Below are positions 17,498 through 25,413 of a stretch of DNA of 64,000 nt, piece after piece (position 1 is the stretch's first letter; each line of letters starts with the position of its first letter). This DNA comes from Methanomassiliicoccales archaeon (GTDB lineage: Archaea > Thermoplasmatota > Thermoplasmata > Methanomassiliicoccales > JAAEEP01): positions 74,882 to 138,881 of the forward strand of contig JAAEEP010000003.1 of assembly GCA_013415695.1 (NCBI GenBank), given 5' to 3'. Below the pieces are notes generated by a model that did no database searches, was not told where the DNA came from, and saw only the letters and a list, made by a program, of their open reading frames with translations. Position numbers and translations under genes: made by a program.

Positions 17498-17585
17498 TGG
17501 GGCCGGGACCGAGATTTGAACTCGGGTGTACGGATATCCACCACGTGGGCTGCAGTCCGCCACATAGCCGCTCTGTCATCCCGGC
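17498..17585 (-). tRNA. tRNA-Cys (GCA) with a 14-nt intron
   Basis: Cloverleaf on the minus strand. The acceptor stem is GCCGGGA (17585-17579) paired with TCCCGGC (17508-17502). The D arm is ACA...TGT, and the T arm is CCGAG-TTCAAAT-CTCGG. The anticodon stem GCGGA pairs with TCCGT, and the anticodon GCA is at 17553-17551. The stem only closes if 14 nt (17549-17536) are removed after position 37, the canonical archaeal intron site. The junctions form a bulge-helix-bulge: CTGC pairs with GTGG (two G-U pairs), with 3-nt bulges AG/C and AT/A. CCA appears encoded (17500-17498). The discriminator base would be C, unlike the usual U73 of tRNA-Cys. It lies close to cysS, cysE and cysK. Confidence 0.9.
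17536..17549 (-). other. tRNA-Cys intron (14 nt, position 37/38)
   Basis: The intron reads CCCACGTGGTGGAT on the minus strand. Both predicted splice sites fall after the second nucleotide of a 3-nt bulge flanking a 4-bp helix, which is the substrate of the archaeal tRNA-splicing endonuclease. It is among the shorter plausible archaeal introns. Confidence 0.8.
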
Positions 17586-17699
17586 GTCTGATGGCCCATA
17601 TCGAGTTATCAATTATCAATCTTTTCCTGGTCATATATCAATCATCCGCAGGCTCGATGACCGAATAAAGAAATATAGTCTCGATACGATGCGAGAGTG

Positions 17700-18563
17700 A
17701 TGATCCCGGACCATTGCAAGGACGTTTCAATGAGGAGGGTGGACTTCGACCTCGATGCAGAGGAGATCGCCCATCAGATGAAAGGGCGAAAGGCATACAC
17801 CAGGACGGATCACCTGATCCTCGTCAACGGTGAGGATATGGCCGTTGTCCGGGTCATGAAAGAGAATACCAAGGAGCTCTTCAAACCCATAATTGGTTTT
17901 GAGATAGTGTCCCTTCCAAATAACACAGTCTTTGTAAAGGATGAGAGAGTGGATGTGCTGAATCCATCTCATCTTGCGCGGTTGGCAGAGGAGCATGCTG
18001 GTAAGGTAGTGGTCGTGGAGGGGATGTTCAACCATGTCTCCTTCGTCAAAGACATTGTGCCAATCAAGCTCAGGGTGCTTGATACCGTACCCCCTAGCCC
18101 TTCGAAACTATCCTGCCTAGTTGAAAATGCCCTTGCATCAGGTTACATCGACCTCCCAATTCTCCCAATCTTGGAGGAGATCGATCTCAACGAGCTGGCA
18201 AAGGGTGTGAAAAATGAGGGAGTGATTTTCCCCTGTAAGGCATCAAACATGAGCTCGGACAAGAGGTATTTCTTTTTGGATGAGACACCAGAGCTGGACA
18301 TCGAGACCGACCTGATAGGGTGTGACCTATCGGCCAGGATCTTCAGGTCCATATACAAAAAGGAACCTGGACTCGTCAACATATGCCCCTGGGACCTGGC
18401 GCCCAGAGATGGGATCCCTACGATCGTGAAATGCTGTAAGGTGAAGTCAGACCACTTGATAGATGAAAACATAGTTGTGGTTCAGTGGGGCGCTTCCGTG
18501 AGAGAGGTCACCGAGGCCATCAACGCCTTCTTCGATCAATGGGAAGTTGACTCAACTCCTTGA
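17700..18563 (+). CDS. Conserved archaeal protein of unknown function
   Basis: I do not recognise a named function. The 287-aa protein is soluble, with no signal peptide or membrane segment. An N-terminal alpha/beta part (about residues 12-115) is followed by a linker PPSPSKLSCL and a C-terminal part with conserved-looking cysteines (FPCKASNMSS, IGCDLSAR, NICPWDLAP, VKCCKVK). Those cysteines could bind metal or be redox active. Starts at GTG 17697, ATG 17700 and ATG 17730 are all possible; the last gives MRRVDFDLDAEEIAHQ. The 3' end overlaps the convergent TPR gene by 12 nt. Codon use resembles its neighbours. Confidence 0.75.
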   Translation: MIPDHCKDVSMRRVDFDLDAEEIAHQMKGRKAYTRTDHLILVNGEDMAVVRVMKENTKELFKPIIGFEIVSLPNNTVFVKDERVDVLNPSHLARLAEEHAGKVVVVEGMFNHVSFVKDIVPIKLRVLDTVPPSPSKLSCLVENALASGYIDLPILPILEEIDLNELAKGVKNEGVIFPCKASNMSSDKRYFFLDETPELDIETDLIGCDLSARIFRSIYKKEPGLVNICPWDLAPRDGIPTIVKCCKVKSDHLIDENIVVVQWGASVREVTEAINAFFDQWEVDSTP

Positions 18564-18989
18564 GAGTAGTCTAGCTTTCGAGATGCAGCTATACCCTTCT
18601 TCCAAACGCCCTACTCGACAGAGGGCCTCGCCTCTCACATAGAGCGCCTCAGCGTCCTCAGGGCATTCCTTGATGTGTTTGTCTAGCAGACCGAGAGAAT
18701 GTTCAATAGATCCCCTCTCCAATAGATCCCTTGCCCTCTGGGCAACGGACCGCGTCTCCAAGAGCTTCTGCTCTCTTCCAGTCCTTGCATTCTCCACGAT
18801 AATGTCCAGAGCATACCTGGAAAGCCAAGGGTACCTTGAGGCCAGGAGGTCCCGGAATTCTTCGACACCTTTCGGATCGAGCACTGCGGTGTTTCCTTTG
18901 AAAATGCTGTAAGGAACACTGATAGAAAGACTGCCATGTGTTATCTTGAAGTAACTTCTTCGGCTCTCGACAACATCGCTCAGTGACAT
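18552..18989 (-). CDS. TPR-containing small protein, unknown function
   Basis: A 145-aa protein from the ATG at 18989; a TTG at 19061 would give 169 aa. The C-terminal 55 residues form about one and a half tetratricopeptide repeats (LLDKHIKECPEDAEALYVRGEAL, then CRVGRLEEGYSCISKARLL). The N-terminal region (SYFKITHGSLSISVPYSIFKG) is unassigned. It is convergent with the preceding hypothetical gene. The repeats suggest a protein-binding role; no partner can be named. Confidence 0.65.
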   Translation of the reverse strand: MSLSDVVESRRSYFKITHGSLSISVPYSIFKGNTAVLDPKGVEEFRDLLASRYPWLSRYALDIIVENARTGREQKLLETRSVAQRARDLLERGSIEHSLGLLDKHIKECPEDAEALYVRGEALCRVGRLEEGYSCISKARLLSRS

Positions 18990-19216
18990 TCCATACTTGT
19001 TATCCGCTCCTGATATGAATAATTGCTCCCTTGACTGCCTTGACAAGGATCCTGGGTACAATTTTCGTCAATGCGTGACATCAGTGGTTCATCGAGCATG
19101 CACTTGAGGCAATCGGTCAATTATTGGCTGTTCTTCTAGATTTCGGCTTGAGTTCATTGATTGTCGAAGTGTATGGTCGAAAGCTTAAAGAAAAGGCCAA
19201 AACGTTTTGGTGGAGT

Positions 19217-20380
19217 ATGGAACCCAGCGCTCTTAGTCCTTTCAACCCTTCTCTCGAATTATCCAAGATTGTCGTCTACGACTCCACCTTAAGGGATGGT
19301 GAGCAGATGCCAGGAGTGGCTTTCAACCTGGAACAGAAGGTTGCTATCGCTACCTTTCTAGACGAGATACGGGTACCTCAAATCGAGGCTGGATTCCCGG
19401 CAGTTTCCGAAAATGAGTTCGATTCCATCAGGGAGATCACATCCATGGGATTGAACGCCGAGATATTGGCTCTGTCTAGGCTTGTGAAGAAGGATATAGA
19501 CGCCGCTGTAGAAAGTGGAGTTGACATGGCCCTACTGTTCATTGCGACCTCGGACATCCACCTGAAGTACAAGCTCAAGAAGCCGAGAGAGTGCATTGTG
19601 CAGATGGCTGTCGATGCTATTGAATACTGTAAGGATAGAGGAATAAGGGCTAGCCTGAGCTCTGAGGACTCAACTCGGACCGATCTGGACTTTCTTCTGG
19701 AGCTGTTCAAGGCATCTGAGGAGGCAGGAGCTGAAAGGCTTGGTCTCACAGATACGGTTGGCTGCGCTGCACCCGAGGCTATCACCACCATTGTCTCTAA
19801 GGTCGTCAATAAGACAAACACCCCCGTTTCGCTTCATCTTCACAACGATTACGGTCTAGCCCTGGCAAATGCAATCGCAGGTGTGAAGAGCGGGGCCAAG
19901 GCCATAACTACCACCGTGAACGGCGTCGGGGAGAGGGGCGGTAATGTCCCGCTCGAGCAGTTCGTCGTCTCCATGAAGTATCTATACGGGTCGGATCTGG
20001 GAATTGATACCACCAGACTCAAGGATCTCTCTGAAATGGTCACCAATTTCACAGGCAATCCCATGCCTCGGAACCAACCACTTGTAGGGGAAAATGCCTT
20101 CGCTCATGAATCCGGAATTCATGTAGCTGCGGTTCTCAACTGCCCATTCACTTACGAGTCCATCCCACCGGAGGCGGTCGGCAATCACAGGCAGCTCAGG
20201 ATGGGCAAGCACAGTGGTATCACCTACATCAAGAAAAGGATCGATGAGCTTGGATACAAGACCTCGGAAGAGCACATCTGCGAGATCCTTCTTAGGGTCA
20301 AGATAAAAGGGGAGGAGAATGGGATCGTGGACGACAACGAGTTCCGTCGAATCGTGGAAAAGGTTCTCTCATCCAATTGA
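19217..20380 (+). CDS. Homocitrate/2-isopropylmalate synthase family enzyme without regulatory domain
   Basis: A DRE-TIM metallolyase that condenses acetyl-CoA with a 2-oxoacid. The catalytic signature STLRDGEQMPG is near residues 24-34, the metal ligands are in SLHLHNDYGLALAN, and the substrate/flexible motif GENAFAHESGIHVAAVL is present. From the ATG at 19217 it is 387 aa and ends soon after the catalytic subdomains, so it lacks the leucine-binding regulatory domain of standard LeuA. The HESGIHV segment and length fit homocitrate synthase (AksA/NifV/LysS type) better than isopropylmalate synthase. Re-citrate synthase or citramalate synthase are alternatives. An in-frame TTG at 19124 is unlikely as start. 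It is convergent with pyrK with no spacer. Confidence 0.88.
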   Translation: MEPSALSPFNPSLELSKIVVYDSTLRDGEQMPGVAFNLEQKVAIATFLDEIRVPQIEAGFPAVSENEFDSIREITSMGLNAEILALSRLVKKDIDAAVESGVDMALLFIATSDIHLKYKLKKPRECIVQMAVDAIEYCKDRGIRASLSSEDSTRTDLDFLLELFKASEEAGAERLGLTDTVGCAAPEAITTIVSKVVNKTNTPVSLHLHNDYGLALANAIAGVKSGAKAITTTVNGVGERGGNVPLEQFVVSMKYLYGSDLGIDTTRLKDLSEMVTNFTGNPMPRNQPLVGENAFAHESGIHVAAVLNCPFTYESIPPEAVGNHRQLRMGKHSGITYIKKRIDELGYKTSEEHICEILLRVKIKGEENGIVDDNEFRRIVEKVLSSN

Positions 20381-21157
20381 TCAAAGCCTTGTCTTCCTGC
20401 CGGACTGATCTCTCTTGTACTTACCGAACTCAGAACATTTTGTTAATTCACTTCCCCAGAAAACCGGCCCATCGGCACATACCCTTATGCCGTTGATTGC
20501 ACAGGATCCGCAAAGGCCCACGCCACATTTGATGAATCTCTCCAGGGAGAGCTGCGATTCCACCCCGGCCTTCATGCATACTTTGTGAAGTGCGTCCAAC
20601 ATCAACTCAGGGCCACACCCCAGGAGCATCTGATATTCGCCACTCTCCAACATGGGCTTGATCATATCGACGACCGTCCCATGGAACCCTTTCGAACCAT
20701 CATCGGTTGAAACGATGACCTCACGACAATTGCCAATGGCCCGGTCCTCGAATAGGAGTTCTGATTTTGTCGGGGCTCCGATGGCAACATCCACCAATCT
20801 CCGGTCCTTGAAGGAGGTAACTGCAGGCATTATTGCTGCCATGCCCACTCCCCCGCCGACACAAAGTGTTCTCTCCTCAGATATTGCGAAGCCCTGTCCG
20901 AAAGGGCCCCTTACACCAATTTGATCTCCTACCTTAAGGGAACAGAGGGCCTTGGTGGCCTCTCCCACCTTTTTGACCGTGACCCCTTTCATCCTTCCAA
21001 GATATGAGAGCGACATGGGGATCTCATCTATTCCGGGGATCCACATCATTATATATTGACCTGGAAGGAAATGACCATCATACCTGAACCTGAGGGTAAT
21101 GATATCCTCGGTCTCCTTCACGACCTCTTCGATGATTACCACTGATCTTTCACTCAT
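20381..21157 (-). CDS. pyrK: Dihydroorotate dehydrogenase electron-transfer subunit
   Basis: Flavin and [2Fe-2S] subunit that passes electrons between PyrD and NAD(H). The N-terminal FAD-binding barrel includes FLPGQYIMMWIPG, and a nucleotide-binding domain contains CVGGGVGMAAIMP. The C-terminal [2Fe-2S] ligands are in KCGVGLCGSCAINGIRVC (C-X4-C-X2-C-X7-C). Length is 258 aa, normal. It overlaps the 3' end of pyrD by 8 nt and so is translated with it. The pair forms a class 1B enzyme of pyrimidine biosynthesis. Confidence 0.95.
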   Translation of the reverse strand: MSERSVVIIEEVVKETEDIITLRFRYDGHFLPGQYIMMWIPGIDEIPMSLSYLGRMKGVTVKKVGEATKALCSLKVGDQIGVRGPFGQGFAISEERTLCVGGGVGMAAIMPAVTSFKDRRLVDVAIGAPTKSELLFEDRAIGNCREVIVSTDDGSKGFHGTVVDMIKPMLESGEYQMLLGCGPELMLDALHKVCMKAGVESQLSLERFIKCGVGLCGSCAINGIRVCADGPVFWGSELTKCSEFGKYKRDQSGRKTRL

Positions 21158-22058
21158 GGGCTATCCCCACCATCGATTCGATGCTATTGAAACCTGAGAT
21201 GTTCATGTAATTCTCTATGCCTCCCAGAATCTCCCTGAAGGAGTCCAGACCCTTCCTGCCCAGGACGCTTCCTACTTGAATTGCCGTGGCTCCAGCCATG
21301 ATGTACTCGAGGGCATCCCTCCAATTCTCGATACCCCCCACCCCAATCAATGGGATATCCAGCGCCTCGTACAGCTCGTAGACGCATCTGACCCCTATAG
21401 GTCGGATGGCGGGTCCAGAGAGCCCTCCGGTAATGTTGGATAGAACTGGCCTTTTCATCTCCACGTTGATGAACATTGCCTTCACTGTATTTATTGCGAC
21501 GACAGCATCTCCCCCACCCTCCTGAACTGCCTTCCCGACATCCACCAGTTTCTCGGTGTTGGGAGTGACCTTGGCAAAGACTGGAATGTTGATTGACCCC
21601 TTGACCGCGGTAACTATGGATCTGACTGTCTCTGGATCGGTCCCCAGTTCCATACCGTAGCCTTCAGCATGGGGGCAGCTCAAATTGAGCTCTACAGCAT
21701 ATGCTCCGTAATCCTCCATTCGACCTGCCAGTTCTGCGAAACCATCTTCGTCGGAAGCGAAGATACTTCCGACAATCGGGATATTAGCCGTGGAAGCTAT
21801 GCTCATTTCATCTCCAAAGGCTTCGATGCCGGGATTGGGCAGACCCATACAGTTGAGGTAGCCAAAGGGCAGCTCCACCAATGTTGGGTTCGAATATCCA
21901 AACCTGGGCTCGATGCCGATGGATTTGGTGACCAGAGCCCCTGCTCCCCACTCGGCCATCTTCACCAATGAGGGTCCTGTCTCCCCCATTATGCCCGAGG
22001 CAAGCATCGTAGGATTGTCCAGATCCATTCCTGCTATCCTCACTGAAAGCGATGACAT
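21150..22058 (-). CDS. pyrD: Dihydroorotate dehydrogenase, catalytic subunit (class 1B)
   Basis: FMN enzyme oxidising dihydroorotate to orotate. Family motifs include NPTMLASGIMGETG near the N-terminus, ELNLSCPHAEGYG with the catalytic cysteine of class 1 enzymes, PVFAKVTPN, and the FMN phosphate loop GVGGIENWRDALEYIMAGA. Length is 302 aa, typical of PyrD-1B. The start is the ATG at 22058. It is the first gene of the pyrD-pyrK operon, divergent from the desulfurase gene. Confidence 0.95.
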   Translation of the reverse strand: MSSLSVRIAGMDLDNPTMLASGIMGETGPSLVKMAEWGAGALVTKSIGIEPRFGYSNPTLVELPFGYLNCMGLPNPGIEAFGDEMSIASTANIPIVGSIFASDEDGFAELAGRMEDYGAYAVELNLSCPHAEGYGMELGTDPETVRSIVTAVKGSINIPVFAKVTPNTEKLVDVGKAVQEGGGDAVVAINTVKAMFINVEMKRPVLSNITGGLSGPAIRPIGVRCVYELYEALDIPLIGVGGIENWRDALEYIMAGATAIQVGSVLGRKGLDSFREILGGIENYMNISGFNSIESMVGIAHE

Positions 22059-22194
22059 CTAAATTCCAGATATTGTCTCAGAAGATAAGAAGATTGTCAA
22101 GAGGAAACCATGTTGAATATCGAATCCCGATTTCCCTAACCTTGGTACCTCCCGAAATGAGAATATAGTACATAGGGATTCATTGACGACACCC

Positions 22195-23400
22195 ATGGAT
22201 GTTGCACGAATCAGGAAAGACTTCCCGTTCTACGACAAGTATGGAAGCGAGCTCATCTATTTCGATAGCGCATGCCAGACACTTCGTCCCGATCAAGTCA
22301 TAGATGCTATCAACGAATACTACATAGAGTATCCAGCATGCGGAGGTCGAAGTGTTCATCGACTCGCCACACAAGTGACCCTGAGAATGGACGAATCCCG
22401 AGAGGCTCTTTCCGATTTTCTTAATGCATCACCGGACGAGATTGCTTTCACCAAGAATGCCACAGAATCGATCAACATTGTCGCTAATGGATATCCATTC
22501 AAGAAGGGGGAGAAGATACTCACAACCGACATCGAACACAACAGCAACCACCTTCCGTGGCTAAGAGTTGCAAGGGACAAGGGCACAGATAGGGTCTTCG
22601 TTCCTACAATAGATGGAATATTTGATATTGAGGTTTTCAAGGAGAAGATGTCGAGGGAGGTCAAGATGGTCAGTCTTGTCCACACCAGCAACGTGACTGG
22701 AACAACAATTCCCGCTAAAGAAGTGATAGAAATTGCTCACGACAACGGGGCCTTGGTAATGCTTGATGGTTCACAAGCCGCCCCTCACCATGTAATTGAT
22801 GTTCGTGATCTGGACGTGGATTTCTACGCACTGTCACTCCATAAAATGCTAGGTCCGTCTGGGGTTGGAGCCCTTTATGCTAAGGAGGATATCCAAAAGG
22901 AGCTAGAACCTCTTATACTGGGCGGAGGAGGGGTCAGCCTTTCATCCTACGAGGGAATGGACCTGCTTCCACCTCCCGAGAAGTTCGAGGCGGGGCTCAT
23001 GAACTATGCTGGGATAATAGGATCAGGGCCAGCCATCCGGTATCTTCTGAAAATCGGTATGGAGGAGATCGACGAGCACTTGACCACTTTGAACAAGGAA
23101 CTTTCGAAGAGAGTGATCGATCTGCCCGAAATAGACGTTGTGGGACCGCGGGACCCCGAACTGAGGGGGGGAATCCTATCCTTCAACGTCAGAGGAATGA
23201 AATCTCATGATGTGGCGACCATATTCGATGAGATGGGCGGTATTCTACTAAGATCGGGGATGCATTGTGCCCATCCCTTTTTCCACTCCAGGAGGATCGA
23301 AGGATCGGTAAGAGCCTCTTTGTACATATACAACTCAATAGAGGAATGTCAGCGATTCGTGAATGTTCTAAAGGAGATCATTGAGCTTTTCGCTAGGTGA
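22195..23400 (+). CDS. Cysteine desulfurase, SufS/class V aminotransferase type
   Basis: PLP enzyme that releases sulfur from cysteine for Fe-S and other sulfur pathways. The PLP lysine is in SLHKMLGPSGVG, the cofactor-binding segments TTDIEHNSNHLPW and VSLVHTSNVTGT are intact, and the sulfur-accepting cysteine is in RSGMHCAHPFF near the C-terminus. Length is 401 aa, normal for group II desulfurases. The ATG at 22195 is preferred over a TTG at 22183. No sufBC genes are adjacent. The 3' end overlaps the convergent pilin-like gene by 52 nt. Confidence 0.9.
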   Translation: MDVARIRKDFPFYDKYGSELIYFDSACQTLRPDQVIDAINEYYIEYPACGGRSVHRLATQVTLRMDESREALSDFLNASPDEIAFTKNATESINIVANGYPFKKGEKILTTDIEHNSNHLPWLRVARDKGTDRVFVPTIDGIFDIEVFKEKMSREVKMVSLVHTSNVTGTTIPAKEVIEIAHDNGALVMLDGSQAAPHHVIDVRDLDVDFYALSLHKMLGPSGVGALYAKEDIQKELEPLILGGGGVSLSSYEGMDLLPPPEKFEAGLMNYAGIIGSGPAIRYLLKIGMEEIDEHLTTLNKELSKRVIDLPEIDVVGPRDPELRGGILSFNVRGMKSHDVATIFDEMGGILLRSGMHCAHPFFHSRRIEGSVRASLYIYNSIEECQRFVNVLKEIIELFAR

Positions 23401-23810
23401 ACTGTCAAACATGGATAGTTCTCAGAACCACTCCTCTCTATCAGAATGATGCTCTGATGATTCAAGCAGATCCAGAAATCCTTCTTAAGTTCACCTTCTG
23501 CAGAAACAAGTAAGGTCGGTATTTGATACGAACAAGAAAATGAGATATCCTCTCTTGATAATCTGAAGGACCCATTTTCAAACTCGAGGGCCTCTCCCTC
23601 GCAAATCATTCCCTCAAGAGACACTGCAAGGTTTGACCCTATAGGCAAATCGGAAATATCGTCGAGAACCTTCAAAATGTTCTCCATTTCGGCTTCCATA
23701 TCCCTTATCTGACAATCCCTGTCTATCGCATCGAAGGAGATCACAAGAACGCCAATTAGGGCAAGACCGAAAAATACTGTCCAAAGCTTGGATAACACGA
23801 ACTCGATCAT
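23349..23810 (-). CDS. Pilin-like minor protein (third gene of a surface-filament operon)
   Basis: A 153-aa protein with an N-terminal hydrophobic segment (WTVFFGLALIGVLVISF) right after a short IEFVLSKL leader, then a helical region and a beta-rich extracellular domain with five cysteines. This is the outline of a minor type IV pilin-like or pseudopilin protein. The ATG at 23810 is used because it forms an ATGA overlap with the upstream gene and has GAGG upstream; a GTG at 23858 is the longest alternative. Its exact family is not recognised. The 3' end overlaps the convergent desulfurase gene. Confidence 0.68.
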   Translation of the reverse strand: MIEFVLSKLWTVFFGLALIGVLVISFDAIDRDCQIRDMEAEMENILKVLDDISDLPIGSNLAVSLEGMICEGEALEFENGSFRLSREDISFSCSYQIPTLLVSAEGELKKDFWICLNHQSIILIERSGSENYPCLTVHLAKSSMISFRTFTNR

Positions 23811-24292
23811 GATAAAGGCCTCGCTTCTATCCATGACCCTGTCTCGTCCTGAAGGCACTCGAGGATCAGTTTCGCACCGGGTGCTGTTATGATGATTGCG
23901 TCACCTTCTGCGGATGTGATGTCTATGGGAAGATCTTCAATGAATTTCGTTCCACTTACATCTCCAACATGATACCTCAAACTCCTTGCTTGAGCGGAAC
24001 CACACTTGCCCCCGATCTCGATCATGACGTTTTGAGCCTCAGAACCTGTAGGCAGATGCAGATCGACCGTCCTCTTACTACCTGGACCTCCTAGAAATAC
24101 GGAGATTGCTGCCGATTCTAGCCTTTCCATCTCAGCCTCTATGGCTTCCGAGAAGAGGGCGCATGTGTAATGGTGGTAGGTATTGATGAAAATGGGAAAG
24201 GAAATCGAAATGAGAAGGAGGACTATCATCAACCTGAGGGGAAGGCCCTCAAGCGCTCTACTGTCCTCATGCATTCTCTTCATCATTCGCAT
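23807..24292 (-). CDS. Pilin-like protein with EGLPLRLM signal segment
   Basis: A 161-aa predicted envelope protein. A positively charged N-terminus (MRMMKRMHEDSRAL) leads into EGLPLRLMIVLLLISISFPIF, a single hydrophobic helix, followed by an extracellular domain. That layout matches archaeal type IV pilin-like proteins, where a prepilin peptidase cuts near the charged/hydrophobic border. The same EGLPL-x-LMI motif occurs in the gene upstream. It overlaps that gene by 10 nt and the next by 4 nt, so the three form one operon. Function unknown. Confidence 0.72.
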   Translation of the reverse strand: MRMMKRMHEDSRALEGLPLRLMIVLLLISISFPIFINTYHHYTCALFSEAIEAEMERLESAAISVFLGGPGSKRTVDLHLPTGSEAQNVMIEIGGKCGSAQARSLRYHVGDVSGTKFIEDLPIDITSAEGDAIIITAPGAKLILECLQDETGSWIEARPLS

Positions 24293-24765
24293 ATCACTGG
24301 CACCTGCAGCCCACCTTCAGACCCGTACCCGCTCTTTGTGACGGTCACTGTAACGAATCCCAAAGGGCCTCCCGCCAGAGAGACTTCGAGCTCGCTCAAA
24401 GTCAGCTGTCCTGAAGAATCGGTCATCCCGTGAACGGTTCCATCATTCAGTTGGTAGGAGATACCGGCACCCTCCAGTAGAACCGTTGCTCCCTGGATCC
24501 CGTTGCCTTCACGGTCCAGAACCGTGACCTGGATAGTGATATCCTTCGCCTGGAATATTCCGTCTCCATCTGTATCGGTGAGAATGATCTCCCCAGGATA
24601 TGCGTGAACGCTTCCTATGGAGGATGGAGGCTGAAGGCCCGACATCCAACCCAGAATGACCGTGGTGCCGACTCCGGCTATAACTACCATGATCATCAGC
24701 TGGAGGGGCAGACCCTCTATGCCGGCCTTCCAATCCTTCTTGAAGGTCTTTATTTTCCTCATCAT
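24283..24765 (-). CDS. Pilin-like protein with Ig-like/carboxypeptidase-regulatory-like domain
   Basis: A 160-aa protein. Residues 1-17 are basic (RKIKTFKKDWKAG). Then comes EGLPLQLMIMVVIAGVGTTV, a hydrophobic helix like that of archaeal pilins. The exterior domain holds an acidic, possibly Ca2+-binding DTDGDGIFQAKD stretch and a beta-sandwich (VTVLDREGNGIQGATVLLEG) of the bacterial Ig-like or CarboxypepD-regulatory type. It is first in a three-gene operon with the two genes that follow. The start is ATG ATG at 24765. Confidence 0.74.
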   Translation of the reverse strand: MMRKIKTFKKDWKAGIEGLPLQLMIMVVIAGVGTTVILGWMSGLQPPSSIGSVHAYPGEIILTDTDGDGIFQAKDITIQVTVLDREGNGIQGATVLLEGAGISYQLNDGTVHGMTDSSGQLTLSELEVSLAGGPLGFVTVTVTKSGYGSEGGLQVPVICE

Positions 24766-24858
24766 CTTATCCCTGTGATGAGGAATCTCAGCACCTTTTA
24801 TGAACAGGACTTTTACAGTTAATATTCATCAACCAATGATCCCTAGAAAGGGGATCGA

Positions 24859-25413
24859 TCAGAGTAGCCCAACCTCTTCAACCGTGAAATAGGTGGGACC
24901 TTTCGGCCCTAGCACGCTCTTCTTAAGTCTGATCCTATCGACAACCTGACTCCCAAAATCAGTATTCCCCCAACGTTCCATTATCTCCTGGACCCTATCC
25001 ATTCCCTGAGGGGTTTTGGCTCGGGCTACAGTCAGATGAGGTCTGAATTTGCGCTTCTCCATCTCGAAACCGAGGGGTGATAAGCCCTCATCGAGTCTCT
25101 CGGCGACGCTCTCGAGCGGTCCAGGGTCAGGTATGCCTACCCAAACCACCCGTATCCTGTTCTTGTTGGGAAAAGCGCCAATATCGTGCAACTTCATTTC
25201 AAATCTACTTACATCATGGACCGAGTCCCTGATAACTCTGGATATATCCTCGACCAATGGTTCCTCCACATCCCCCAGGAACTTCAAGGTGATGTGCATT
25301 ATATCTGGATTGACAACCTTCAGTGCTGCTCCACTCTGTTTCAGCTCCCTGCAGAGTTCACGAAGTGATTGTCCAGCATCGATATCGATTGATATGAAGG
25401 CCCTGAAACTCAA
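24859..25413 (-). CDS. thpR: RNA 2',3'-cyclic phosphodiesterase (ThpR/LigT)
   Basis: 2H-family phosphoesterase opening 2',3'-cyclic phosphates at RNA ends, with in vitro ligase activity in some members. Both catalytic HxTx motifs are present: HITLKFLGD near residue 40 and HLTVARAK near residue 126. Length is 184 aa, the usual size. The start is a TTG in a TTGA overlap with the macro-domain gene upstream. Pairing with a macro-domain protein is notable because both act on cyclic-phosphate or ADP-ribose products of tRNA splicing, which the intron-containing tRNA-Cys would generate. Confidence 0.93.
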   Translation of the reverse strand: MSFRAFISIDIDAGQSLRELCRELKQSGAALKVVNPDIMHITLKFLGDVEEPLVEDISRVIRDSVHDVSRFEMKLHDIGAFPNKNRIRVVWVGIPDPGPLESVAERLDEGLSPLGFEMEKRKFRPHLTVARAKTPQGMDRVQEIMERWGNTDFGSQVVDRIRLKKSVLGPKGPTYFTVEEVGLL

